Positions 35,974-46,000 of a stretch of 64,000 bases of DNA are shown one piece after another. Origin of the DNA: Spirosoma sp. KUDC1026 (GTDB lineage Bacteria; Bacteroidota; Bacteroidia; Cytophagales; Spirosomataceae); NCBI RefSeq assembly GCF_013375035.1, contig NZ_CP056032.1, positions 1,844,001 through 1,908,000 of the forward strand. The letters run 5' to 3'. Within the stretch, counting starts at the first letter, position 1; each line of letters starts with the position of its first letter. The notes under the pieces are model-generated. The model was not told where the DNA came from and ran no database searches. It saw only the letters and a list, made by a program, of their open reading frames with translations. Both the position numbers and the translations under genes were made by a program.

Positions 35974-37554
35974 TTAAACGACGCGCAGTCGCTCTTCTTC
36001 CAGGTCGATCTGATACAGTTGCTGGCGGATCAGGTCTTCGTCGACTTTCGGGTCTTTGTTGAGCTCAGTAAGGTACTGTCGTTGGCTTTCGAGTAGTTCG
36101 ACAAAGATTGATTTTGTCTTGTCATTCATCCAGTTGTCCTCACTGGCTTTGGCGCGTTCCTCCCACTTTTTCAGAAACTTTTCCAGCCCAATGTGGCCAT
36201 CCAGTTCGTTCCCGTACTTCTGTCTCAGGAACTGATAGCTGTGCTGTTTCAGGCCGTGTTTCATGGTTTGTCGGCGCTGATCTTCCGGTTCTTCCGGGAA
36301 GCTTTCGTACAACCGGGCCCGGTTTATAAATGAAGGAAGCGTAAGCCCCTGCACCAGCAGCGTGAGTAGTATGGCAACAAACGTGATGACGAGGATGAGG
36401 TTCCGGTGCGGAAAGGGCGTACCGTTATCTAACGTAATGGGTATTGATAAAGCAGCTGCCAGCGACACAACCCCACGCATACCGGTCCAGCCGATCAGTA
36501 AGGGCATAAACCAACGTCTTCGGTTGGAGCGGGCACGGGGAAGTACACCAGGCCGAAAGACAAGCGTAGCAATCAAAGCCGCATAAGCACTGACAATCCG
36601 GACGGCAATCAATACGCCCGTTACCAGTATGCCCTGACCAATAGCCGTTCGTAATGGGATACCTTCGGCGCGCAGTCCATCAACAATTTCGGGTAATTCC
36701 AGACCAATGATCAGAAACACGACGCCGTTTAAAATGAACACCAGACTTTCCCAGACGCTGAAGCTCTGAATACGACTGGTACTGTTCAGGAAAATAAGCC
36801 GCTTATTTGACAAAAAAAGGCCCCCGCTCACGACCGCCAGCACGCCCGAACAATGAATTTCCTCGGCCACCCAGTACATAAAATAAGGTTCGATAAGCGT
36901 TAGGGCAATGTTCGATTGAGGGTCGAGGGGCAATCGTTTGTGCGCCTGAACAAAAATCCAGGCCAGCAGCAGGCCGGTACCTGCTCCGCCAACAACCATC
37001 CATAAAAAACTCAGCGTTGCCTCCTGCCAGATAAATTGCCCCGTGCCTACTGCAACTAAAGCAAAGCGGAAAATGATCAGCGAGGATGCATCGTTCAGTA
37101 AGCTTTCGCCCTCCAGAATAGCCGAGGTAGATTTAGGGATCTGGACAAATTTGGTAATAGCACCCGTACTGACTGCATCGGGCGGGGAGACGATTCCACC
37201 TAGTAAAAAGCCCAGGGCAAGGGTAAAGCCCGGAATGAAATGGTTGGCCGCAATGGCCACGGACAAGGCCGTGAAGAAGACGACGATAAAGGCAAAGCTG
37301 CCAATCATGCGCCACCATTTTTTCATTTCCTTGAAAGAAACATTCCAGGAAGCTTCGAACAGAAGTGGTGGCAGGAAAATGAAAAAAATCAGGTCGGGGT
37401 TGATTTTTACCCTCGGCAAACCTGGCATAAAACTGACAAACAACCCGGCCACAACCAGCAGAATCGGGTAAGCAATTCTGAGTTTGTTGGCCCACATGTT
37501 CAACAGCACGATGGCTGCTATCATGGCCAGCAAAAAAGGCAAAATGGTGTGCAT
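35974..37554 (-). CDS. Na+/H+ antiporter, CPA1 (NhaP/Nhe-like)
   Basis: 526 residues. Twelve or so membrane segments cover residues 1-405; IFFIFLPPLLFEASWN, LGGIVSPPDAVSTGAI with the Asp of the ion path, and LEGESLLNDASSLIIF are signature segments of CPA1. A charged cytoplasmic tail (about 410-526, rich in Glu, Lys and Arg) follows, a likely regulatory domain, not present in the shorter antiporter at 14265. It exchanges cytosolic Na+ (or K+) for protons. It stands 350 bases downstream of the PepSY reductase gene on the same strand. Confidence 0.9.
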   Translation of the reverse strand: MHTILPFLLAMIAAIVLLNMWANKLRIAYPILLVVAGLFVSFMPGLPRVKINPDLIFFIFLPPLLFEASWNVSFKEMKKWWRMIGSFAFIVVFFTALSVAIAANHFIPGFTLALGFLLGGIVSPPDAVSTGAITKFVQIPKSTSAILEGESLLNDASSLIIFRFALVAVGTGQFIWQEATLSFLWMVVGGAGTGLLLAWIFVQAHKRLPLDPQSNIALTLIEPYFMYWVAEEIHCSGVLAVVSGGLFLSNKRLIFLNSTSRIQSFSVWESLVFILNGVVFLIIGLELPEIVDGLRAEGIPLRTAIGQGILVTGVLIAVRIVSAYAALIATLVFRPGVLPRARSNRRRWFMPLLIGWTGMRGVVSLAAALSIPITLDNGTPFPHRNLILVITFVAILLTLLVQGLTLPSFINRARLYESFPEEPEDQRRQTMKHGLKQHSYQFLRQKYGNELDGHIGLEKFLKKWEERAKASEDNWMNDKTKSIFVELLESQRQYLTELNKDPKVDEDLIRQQLYQIDLEEERLRVV

Positions 37555-37904
37555 GAAGCTGAGGATAGTACGTCTTTAAAAAGTTAATTTGTTACGTAAA
37601 TCTTCATTGGACGCGCCTGTCAACTGGAGCAGGCTATTACCCTGCCAAACAGCAACGATACGTTTGTCCATGAATGGTGAGTATTCTCGCAACGAGCAGA
37701 TTACGAGGACTATAAGCGTACATGATGCGTAATGATGAGGACTATATTACATAACAGTTTTGGTATTGTCGCCATTGATGTCTCAAAATAAGAACTGCCG
37801 ATTTGAGCATTTATAGACAAAAAAAGGACTGACACTGAATAGATCACGTCAGCCCCTCGTGGCGATAGCGCCCAATTGACTATTGTTTTGGCTGGTTGAT
37901 GAAC
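37555..37904. other. Intergenic region between PepSY reductase and antiporter genes
   Basis: It holds the PepSY operon terminator (37819-37856) and presumably the antiporter promoter. Nothing else is recognised. Confidence 0.5.
37819..37856 (-). terminator. Terminator of the ankyrin-DUF2271-PepSY operon
   Basis: On the minus strand GGGGCTGAC pairs with GTCAGTCC, followed by seven T. Standard intrinsic terminator. Confidence 0.8.
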
Positions 37905-40100
37905 TTAATAGCAATCCATCAGAATCTGGCTGTGTGACTGGTAGTAACTCAGGGGCTTGCCGAGCTTGGTCTGGCAGATCGTTTCCAGCAGGTCCAGTAC
38001 GTCCTTTTGCATGGCCAGTGAGCCACAAAGCATCAAAACTCCTTTTGTCTGCAAGACATTCGCAATGAAATCGGCGTCGCGGCTGATCAGGTGGCTGACG
38101 TACTGCCGATTTCCTTCGCGGGAGAAGGCTATATGCAGCTTCGCCAGTTTCCCCGTCGACTGATTGGCTTCCAGGAATTCCTGATAAACGTCGAATGAAG
38201 CGCTGTGCCGGAAGCCACAATACAGATGGGCGGGGAGGAGCTGCGCGTTCTGGCTGATCATACCCAGAAACGGAGCAATGCCGGTGCCATTGGCGATCAT
38301 TACTACCGACGAGGCATTGACCGGAAAATGGAAATGAGCGTTGCTGACAATCCGGGCGCGGACGGTCTGGCCGGGCGTTAAGTCGTGCAGGAACGTAGAC
38401 CCCAGGCCATTAGGATGCAGACGAACGCTCAACTGAATTTCATCGTCGACAACGCCAATCGAATAGAGCCGTTCGCGGTGATCGTTGGCGGGATAAATAG
38501 CCAGCAGATCGCCCGACGTAACCCGCTGCCGACGTGGAGGGCGCATCCGAACCTGGAACGTACCGTCGGGCTGAGCAGTGCGCACCCTGGTCATGACGGT
38601 CAGCTTGTCTAGCCGGGGGGCGGAGGTTTGTAACGTTTCCGGCGAAATAACCATAGGCCGATCGGCCTGCTGCGACCAGGATTCGGCCCAGAGGCTGAAC
38701 TCCTCCGGCGACCGGTCGTTGACCGTGTGAATGTCGACCAGTGGGGTTGCCCAGGTCTGGTGACTCAGTAACGTATTCACCTCGAAGGCAAACTGACAGA
38801 AATCGGGGTAGGAGCGGGAGCCGAACCCCACCACCGAATACTTGACCGGCTGGGTCTGCTGGTGTTTATCCAGCAATGTATTAAAACGCTGGGCGTTGGT
38901 AGGCGCGTTGCCCAGGCCGTAAGTAGCCGTCAGCACAATCAGGTGCTCGGCTTTCGGAAAAGCCGTGTAATTGTTCAACTCAGTCAGGTACGCTTTCTCG
39001 CCCTGCTTGAGCAATTGCTCGTAAACCGACTGCGCATAACGGAACGTACTGCCGTTCTCCGACCCAACCAGAATCACAAAGCGACTATCGTCGGCGCCGT
39101 ACTTGTTTTTGACGCGGTTGCCGCGCCGTTTCAGCGTGATGGCAAAGCCCGACCAGATGAAAAAGAGAATATTGCCGGCGGCAACAGCCAGAATAAAGGC
39201 CCAGATGCCGCTGGCCCGGCCCGTGTGCAGGTTCAGGCTCAGGTTGGCCAGTAGAACCGTCGCAGGGTAACGGTCTTCGCTCAGGATATCGCCCGTAATC
39301 TGGTTGACCGTCAGTTCGCGGTCTTTAAGTTTGAGCGTATAATAATCTTCGGGATCTTCCGAAAACGGAAATTCGATGGTCTGCACATCCGCCAGCCGAA
39401 TGGTCTGAAACACCGGCATGTCGGCCAACGGGCGCTGTGGAGCGGATTTGATCGCGTCGAGATCAACCTTGGGTGAGATCTTCTCCGATTTAAGCAGCCC
39501 GAAACGATCCAACGAGAGGTATGTTCCCGAAAGGGCAATCACCAGAATCGGAATCAGTGACAGGCGACCCAGGACGACGTGCCAGTACTGGGCAAAGTTA
39601 TCGCGGACGATACGGGCGAAAAAGCGTTTGACGCCCCGCTGCCGCTGAATAATCAGCGCCGTGCCCGATACGGTGATGAGCAGCAGGAGAAAAGCGGTCA
39701 GACCAATAAAAAACCGACCCGCTTCGTGCAGAAACAGTGACCGGTGGAGGCTCGTTACCCACTGGAAAAACTCACTCTGTTTGGTGGGGGTGCCCAGCGA
39801 TTTACCCGTACGCGGATCAATGTAGGCCGTGAGATTATCCCCGTTGTCGTCGCTGCCCTGCAGTTGTACGAAGCCATTGGCATCGACACTGAGCTCACTA
39901 ATTTCACTGTAGCTTCTTTTGAGAACCGGCAGCGTCTGCGCCAGCGTGATTTCCGAAAAACCATCGACCCGGTAGGGCTGCAACTTTTGCAGAATGGGCT
40001 CGACCGCCAGAATAATACCCGTGATGGAAGCCAGGGTCAGTAAAAGAAAAGAAGATACAGCCAGGGCTAAATGGCTGTATCTCCAGACGGAAATGGTCAT
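37905..40100 (-). CDS. PepSY membrane protein fused to flavodoxin and FAD/NAD(P) reductase domains
   Basis: 731 residues. Four membrane helices (about 10-33, 138-160, 178-205, 300-325) carry PepSY-type extracytoplasmic loops; several His (SLHRSLFLHE, YWHVVLG, NLHTG) could bind haem. Then come a flavodoxin domain (FVILVGSENGSTF, TATYGLGNAP), an FAD-binding domain with RLYSIG and GLGSTFLHDL, and an NAD(P) domain with ANGTGIAPFLGM and YCGFRHS, as in CysJ/P450-reductase-like enzymes. The protein should move electrons from cytosolic NAD(P)H across the membrane, for example to ferric siderophores or a flavoprotein. Third gene of an operon with DUF2271 and ankyrin genes. Confidence 0.85.
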   Translation of the reverse strand: MTISVWRYSHLALAVSSFLLLTLASITGIILAVEPILQKLQPYRVDGFSEITLAQTLPVLKRSYSEISELSVDANGFVQLQGSDDNGDNLTAYIDPRTGKSLGTPTKQSEFFQWVTSLHRSLFLHEAGRFFIGLTAFLLLLITVSGTALIIQRQRGVKRFFARIVRDNFAQYWHVVLGRLSLIPILVIALSGTYLSLDRFGLLKSEKISPKVDLDAIKSAPQRPLADMPVFQTIRLADVQTIEFPFSEDPEDYYTLKLKDRELTVNQITGDILSEDRYPATVLLANLSLNLHTGRASGIWAFILAVAAGNILFFIWSGFAITLKRRGNRVKNKYGADDSRFVILVGSENGSTFRYAQSVYEQLLKQGEKAYLTELNNYTAFPKAEHLIVLTATYGLGNAPTNAQRFNTLLDKHQQTQPVKYSVVGFGSRSYPDFCQFAFEVNTLLSHQTWATPLVDIHTVNDRSPEEFSLWAESWSQQADRPMVISPETLQTSAPRLDKLTVMTRVRTAQPDGTFQVRMRPPRRQRVTSGDLLAIYPANDHRERLYSIGVVDDEIQLSVRLHPNGLGSTFLHDLTPGQTVRARIVSNAHFHFPVNASSVVMIANGTGIAPFLGMISQNAQLLPAHLYCGFRHSASFDVYQEFLEANQSTGKLAKLHIAFSREGNRQYVSHLISRDADFIANVLQTKGVLMLCGSLAMQKDVLDLLETICQTKLGKPLSYYQSHSQILMDCY

Positions 40101-40124
40101 ACGTTCGGCCCCTTGGCGGGAGCG

Positions 40125-40619
40125 TTAGTTGGCGCTGAAACGCACGTAGCGGATGTAACCCGTCCCTTCACTTTTGGCAGAAAGTGCTTCCGCCGTCAGC
40201 GGAATTTCCAGGTCTTTAACGTAGTATTTATTGTCTTCAACCGCGCTCTCAAACCGCAGTTTGTATCCTTTGTCAATCTTGGCCGGATCAAGCTCCAGCA
40301 TGGTTACGCTACGGTCGCCCCCGCTCACTGAAGCACCAGTAATGGCGCTGAGGTTCGGTGTTTTCTTGGCGAGTGCTTTATGCCACTCTTTCAGGTCGGG
40401 ATACCATTTTTTGTCAGACCCCAGTACGTACAGCGTTTTTTCGTAGGCGCCTTTGGGGTTAACCAGCGACACAACGATATAGGCTCCTTCACCCATATAG
40501 TTGGTCATCTGAATCATGCATTTGTACTTGGCCGTGCCAGCTTGCTGTGCCAGCATAGCAGCTGGGTTAGTCAACGCTAGCACCAGTGCCAGCAGGGCGA
40601 TTTTCGATAAACAGGACAT
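40125..40619 (-). CDS. DUF2271 domain-containing exported protein
   Basis: 164 residues with a signal peptide (about 1-24, ending LAQQ). The body KYKCMIQMTNYMGEGAYIVVSLVNPKG, LYVLGSDKKWYPDLKEWHK and the C-terminal RYVRF match DUF2271, a periplasmic domain found in gene clusters with PepSY membrane proteins and ApbE. Its role is uncertain; it may be flavinylated or hand electrons on. It lies 3 bases after the ankyrin stop and 24 bases before the PepSY start, in the same orientation. Confidence 0.85.
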   Translation of the reverse strand: MSCLSKIALLALVLALTNPAAMLAQQAGTAKYKCMIQMTNYMGEGAYIVVSLVNPKGAYEKTLYVLGSDKKWYPDLKEWHKALAKKTPNLSAITGASVSGGDRSVTMLELDPAKIDKGYKLRFESAVEDNKYYVKDLEIPLTAEALSAKSEGTGYIRYVRFSAN

Positions 40620-40622
40620 AAC

Positions 40623-42137
40623 TTATTTCAGGAAATTGAGCGATACGTTTCCCTTCGACAGTGATTCGTTTTCACTGGCCAGGTCGTAGGCGGTTTCTTT
40701 AAAGTTGGTAGAGATGTCTTTTTTCGCGCCAATCGACAGCAGATACTTCATCATTGCGTCGTCCTTTGAGATCATAGCCGCCTTGTGCAGAGCGGTCAGG
40801 CCTTCTTTGTCACGAGCATTAACATCAATCTGGAGTGGTTCCAGTTTTTTCATCAGGCCCATGTCGTTTTTCGCCACGGCCAGATGATAAAGTGTGTTGC
40901 CGTTTTTCTGGGGAGCTTTCACGTCCAGACCTTTCTGCTGAAGCAGGGCCAGTTTAGTGCCGAAATCGTCAGACCGTGGAGCACCTTCTGGCCGGGCTCC
41001 TCCAGGCCCCCCCATACCACCCGGCCGGTACCCCTGAATCAAGTACGCAGCCAGATTGTCGCCTGCTCTATCGGTTACGTTGATGTCGGCACCTTTATCG
41101 ATCAGGTACGTAACAACCTCGGGTGAGTTGCCCCGAACGGCCAGCGCCAGTGCTGTTACGCCTTTCTGGTTGCTCTGATTGATGTTTTTTACGTTCGGTG
41201 TCAGCATCTCCAGTACAGCCATATCACGGTTTGATGCCGCTGCGTTCATGAACGGCGTGTTGCCTTCTTCATCAGCCTGATTTACGTCAACGCCTTTGCT
41301 CAGAAAATGCTCAATCAGTGGGTTCTGACCGGGCCGACGTACCAGCGCGTGCAGTACGTTTTCGCCGTTTTTGTTTGTTGCAGTGGGTTTAACGCCCACG
41401 CTTTCCAGATACTGAAACACCTCCATCGGTGCTGGCCCGCGACGTGATCCCTGGCTGGCCATGACCATAGCCGTTGGGCTAACGGATACGCCCCGCTGCT
41501 GCAGCGCTTTCAACATATCGATGTTGCCGCCCCGGGCCGCATAACTGAATGCGTTGTTTCCGGCGGCATCGGTACTTTTCAGGTCCAGTCCTTTTGAGAT
41601 AAAATAATTCGTCAGTTTCAGATCTTTGTCGTTAGCCACAGCCAGAAGCAGGGCATTGGCCCCGTCGTGGTTAACGTCTTTTTTTAGATCGGCTCCGCCC
41701 TTAATGAGCAAATCATACACCTGCGTATCGGGGATGCCGGCACCCGCTGCGAAGTTCAGTGGCGTAGTACCATGACTATCCTCTGCACTCACTTTAGAGC
41801 CTTTGCCAAGCAAATACTCAACGATTTCCACATTGCCCCGGAAGGCAGCCCAGTGCAGGTAATTCCGGCTATCGTGGGTGATTTTGTTTACGTCATTTCC
41901 CGGCTGCTCAATCAGGTATTTGATGGTTTCGTTGGGCGCCTGCGAATTAATCGCTAGTACGACGGGATCAAAGCTGGATGGGTTGAACTGCGATGGGCTG
42001 TTGCCTTTGGCGATCTCGGCCTTCACCTGGTCGACGGCGGGTTTGTTCTGCCAGAACGACTGTTCCAGCAACACGTTTTTCTGCGCCTGTGCGGATAGGG
42101 CAAAGCCTACCAGAACGACACTGAGTAGTTTTTTCAT
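40623..42137 (-). CDS. Exported ankyrin-repeat protein
   Basis: 504 residues from the ATG at 42137 (23 in-frame residues upstream lack a signal). A signal peptide (1-18, ending AQAQ) precedes about ten ankyrin repeats, seen as repeated LLxAxxxGxxxxVxxLLxxGxxxxxxDxxGxTxL units: SRNYLHWAAFRGNVEIVEYLL, HGTTPLNFAAG, DGANALLLAVA, AGNNAFSYAARGG, NGENVLHALV, EGNTPFMNAAASN, KGVTALALAV, NGNTLYHLAVA, EGLTALHKAAM. Extracytoplasmic ankyrin proteins often bind catalase or haem-stress components. First gene of the operon with DUF2271 and PepSY genes. Confidence 0.88.
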   Translation of the reverse strand: MKKLLSVVLVGFALSAQAQKNVLLEQSFWQNKPAVDQVKAEIAKGNSPSQFNPSSFDPVVLAINSQAPNETIKYLIEQPGNDVNKITHDSRNYLHWAAFRGNVEIVEYLLGKGSKVSAEDSHGTTPLNFAAGAGIPDTQVYDLLIKGGADLKKDVNHDGANALLLAVANDKDLKLTNYFISKGLDLKSTDAAGNNAFSYAARGGNIDMLKALQQRGVSVSPTAMVMASQGSRRGPAPMEVFQYLESVGVKPTATNKNGENVLHALVRRPGQNPLIEHFLSKGVDVNQADEEGNTPFMNAAASNRDMAVLEMLTPNVKNINQSNQKGVTALALAVRGNSPEVVTYLIDKGADINVTDRAGDNLAAYLIQGYRPGGMGGPGGARPEGAPRSDDFGTKLALLQQKGLDVKAPQKNGNTLYHLAVAKNDMGLMKKLEPLQIDVNARDKEGLTALHKAAMISKDDAMMKYLLSIGAKKDISTNFKETAYDLASENESLSKGNVSLNFLK

Positions 42138-43050
42138 ACGAATTCGATACGGGATACGTGGGATACTAGTCCTTGCTGGTAAATGCTCAATTGACCGCGA
42201 GCGCAAACTGTGCGCAAATTACTAAGAATAAGTCTAAATAAGCCTGTTTTTTTGACGAAAAAGGATAGTTAATTTCCCAAATAGTAGCACTCCAGAAATG
42301 CGGGTGTAGGCATTTAAGTGTGAGTCTGGCTGACAGCTCAGATTTAAAGTGACTCGTTCGAGTCAGGGAAGCCTTTGCTCTGAAAACAGATGATTGACCA
42401 ATAAGCTTACAAAAGAGAAGATGATCAATATAGTGATGATACGCTGCATGCAGCGTTAAACGAAGTAGATCATTGACATCTAAATTACCGTCGTTGACAG
42501 CTCTATTTCTGTCATTCACAACTTTGAATATAATTACTTATAGTAACTGAATAGATTATTATGCTTAACAAGCATACCCATAAAAATAAAAAAGTAACTA
42601 AAAGTATCTTCAAAAATTGACAACGGAAATAGTAGTAAGAGTTATTCAAGCCAGAAGCTTTTGATAATAAATGTCAATCCCGACTAATTATGAGCTAATG
42701 GAGGACACCGATTGCTACTAACGATCACCTGCCTTTATCGACATTTATACATTTCCGTCATTCTACTCGATTGAGGTACTTCTGTACTTATCCCGTGGTC
42801 ATTCAACCACTTTTTATGACTTGAAAATACACTCCTTACCATTTCCTGAAACCCGGCTGCATCAACGATAAGCTTGGTAAACGTACTGGTTCGTTCGTCA
42901 GGTAATGGTACTACCCATGTCTAGTGCGCTCTGCACGTAGACGGCTAACTACGGATTCTGCGTCATCGGCTTCGCTGGCCAGGCCCAACAACTCACCACG
43001 TTATTACGCTTAGTCAAAATCGAATCATCTGTCAATTTATATTCATATCT
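42138..43050. other. AT-rich intergenic region, about 0.9 kb
   Basis: No gene is supported. A minus-strand open frame at 42187-42519 has odd composition and no recognised features, so it is left out. ATGCTT-AAC-AAGCAT (42561-42575) is a small hairpin. The region separates the PepSY operon promoter from the large surface-protein gene. Confidence 0.5.
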
Positions 43051-46000
43051 ATGCAACACACTTCTACTCAAGTGAGGATCTGGCCACGCTGGCTGCTAGG
43101 TCTCTTTGTTACCCTTTGGGTAACGACTTCCACCTTCGCCCAGATTTCAAATTTCACGGCTGCCAAGGTCGAGGATGGCACCGATTGTAACTGGCCCTTT
43201 AGCGCGATGGCTACCAATCCGGTCGATGGTAAAATATACGCGCTGTGGCGCAAAGGGGCCAATGAGAATGTGACCTATAAGCTGATTCGTTGGGACGGCT
43301 CCATCTGGGCCATAGTAAGCACGTTCACGACAGCAACCGGAACAACATCATCGAATAAAGTGCCTGACTTTAGTAGCGCTGCTGATTATGTGTCACTGGC
43401 CATTGATGCAACCGGGCGGTTTCATGTTGCTTTCAAAGGAACAGTAGCGTCCGTGGGCAGGGAAGGTATATGGTATGGACTAAGCCCGACCGGGACGAGC
43501 TGGTCCTTTCAGTCGTTGCAGGCCCTGCCCGCAAACTCGATTAATCAATCGCTCCTAGATCAAGTTATAGAAGTGGATCCCCAGAATCAACCACACGTTG
43601 CTTTTCTGTATACGACCGCTGAAGCCCCCCGATCCTATACGTTGCGGTATTTCCGGCTCGTTAGCGGTAACTGGGTCGGCGAGACGGCCATTACGCAATC
43701 CGGAACGACACCCGGCGGCACGGCTTCAAACGAAATTGCCCGGTTCGATCTGGCCATCGATAGAAACGCAAAAGCCCACCTATCGTTTCGCCGGGAACTC
43801 AATGGCACGGGGCGGGATGGTAGCCTTTTCTATATCAATAACACGAGCGGCAACTGGTCGACACCTCAGGAACTTGTAGCGGGGAATACAGCTCAGGCAC
43901 AGGGGGTCACCAATACGATCGATACGGATGCTGCTAACAACGTACACATTGTACACTCCGATTATCAGCACAAGCTCTATTACACGACAAATGAGTCCGG
44001 CTCATTTGTTACTAGTCAGATCAACGGGAATGTGACGGGTGATGTGTACTCGAAGCACACTCTGCGGATCAACAGCAAGGGCGACAAGTTTGTGGTGTAC
44101 AACGATAACATAAGTTCGCCTACTAAGCTCAACTATGCGTATCAACTAGCGGGTACATCGGGCAGCAGCTGGACGACCGGTACGGCTTATACCCCGACGG
44201 AGGCAGGTAATGGAGGTAATTATTATTCTGGCTTGATGAACGACGATAGACGCATTATGGTGTTGTTCGATAACTCGCTGACCAGTACCCGTGGCCAGTG
44301 TTCGGAATTCCGGCGCGATTTGTGGTACGCCACCGCTACGGTGCAAGCGCCGGCAACAGTAGCCCCTACCGTGACAACCAACTCGGCAAGTGCGATCACA
44401 ACGACCGGCGCTACACTAGGTGGTAACGTAACCGCCAGCGGGGGAACTGACGTTACTGAACGTGGCATTGTCTACAGTACTTCGAATACTGTACCAGCTA
44501 TTGGCGGCAGTGGCGTGACTCAAAATACCAATGGTTCGGGCACTGGCCAGTTTTCTGAAGCCATTACAGGCCTGGCAGCGGGCACCACCTACTACGTACG
44601 GGCCTATGCCCGAAACAGCGTAGGCACCAGTTACGGCAGTACTGTGTCGTTTACGACGAGTACCCCTACGATCACGTTAACTCCCGCTACGCTGCCAAAC
44701 GGTACGGGCGGGTTCGCTTATGACCAGAATATCACGGCTTCGGGAGGCACGGCCCCCTATTCTTACGCCATAACGGCGGGGGCGCTACCCGCGGGGATGA
44801 CTCTATCAACAACCGGGACGCTGTCCGGTACGCCCACGGCAGTTGGATCCTACAATTTCACCATTACGGCCCGTGATGCCGGAAACTTTACGGGTTCACG
44901 CGCCTACACCTTGACCATCGCAGCCCCTACCATTACCGTGGCTCCGACTACGCTACCCAATGGAACGGTGGGTGTGGCCTATAGTCAGACTATCACCGGC
45001 GCTGGCGGCAATGGCCCCTATAGCTACGCCCTGACGGCTGGCTCGTTACCCCCAGGAATGACGCTGAACGTAGCAGGCACGCTAGCTGGTACGCCTACGG
45101 CGGGCGGCACTTTCAACTTCACCATCCGGGCCACTGACGCATCGACGGGTTCTGGTCCTTATTCGGGTTCGCGCAGCTACACTTTTACCATCGCAGCGGC
45201 CAATATAACCCTAGCGCCAGCTACGCTACCAGTCGGTACTGTGGGAACGGCCTACACCCAGACCGTCACGGCTTCGGGGGGGACGGCTCCCTACTCCTAC
45301 GCCATAACGGCAGGCGCGTTGCCCCCTGGTGTAACGCTGTCATCGGCGGGTGTGCTCTCCGGTACGCCTACCGGTGGCGGTACCTACGCCTTTACGCTAG
45401 CGGCCACTGACGCATCAACGGGTACGGGTCCTTATACCGGCTCGCGTAACTACTCACTAATCGTTGCTGCTCCTACCATCGTCTTGACCCCGGTCACACT
45501 GGCAACCGGTACAATAGGGTCCGCTTACGCCCAGACTATCACAGCATCGGGTGGGACCAGCCCGTATACATACGCTGTGACGGCGGGCGCATTGCCCTCG
45601 GGTCTCACCCTATCGTCAACTGGCGTACTGTCCGGCACGCCTACGGGGGGCGGTACGTTTACCGTCACGATTACGGCCACTGATGCCTCAACCGGCGCTG
45701 GGCCTTATTCTGGCTCGCGCAGCTACACGGTGACCATCGTGCCACCTACCATTAGCGGACTGGCCGTCACGCCATCCACTGTCTGCACGGGGGGCGCTGT
45801 AACCGTGACGGCTACGATTGGCCAAAACGCCGGTACGTACAGCTATACGCTCCTTTATGGCAGCCAGACGATCATCGGGACTACGACCTCTTCCGTGAAC
45901 CAAACGTTGACGGCAGGCGGGGCTGGCCAGCAGACCATCACGTTGCAGGCAGGTACGGGTGGGTTATATAATCAAGAGATGACCACTTTGACCGTTAACC

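Noticed and set aside
42187..42519. A 110-residue open frame on the minus strand in the 0.9-kb gap
   Set aside because: Composition (many Leu, His, Ser) and lack of any recognisable motif look like chance; it also overlaps the ankyrin gene leader.
44668..45747. Tandem repeats that could suggest a CRISPR-like array
   Set aside because: They are about 270 bp long, in frame and encode Ig-like domains; there are no short repeats with unique spacers.
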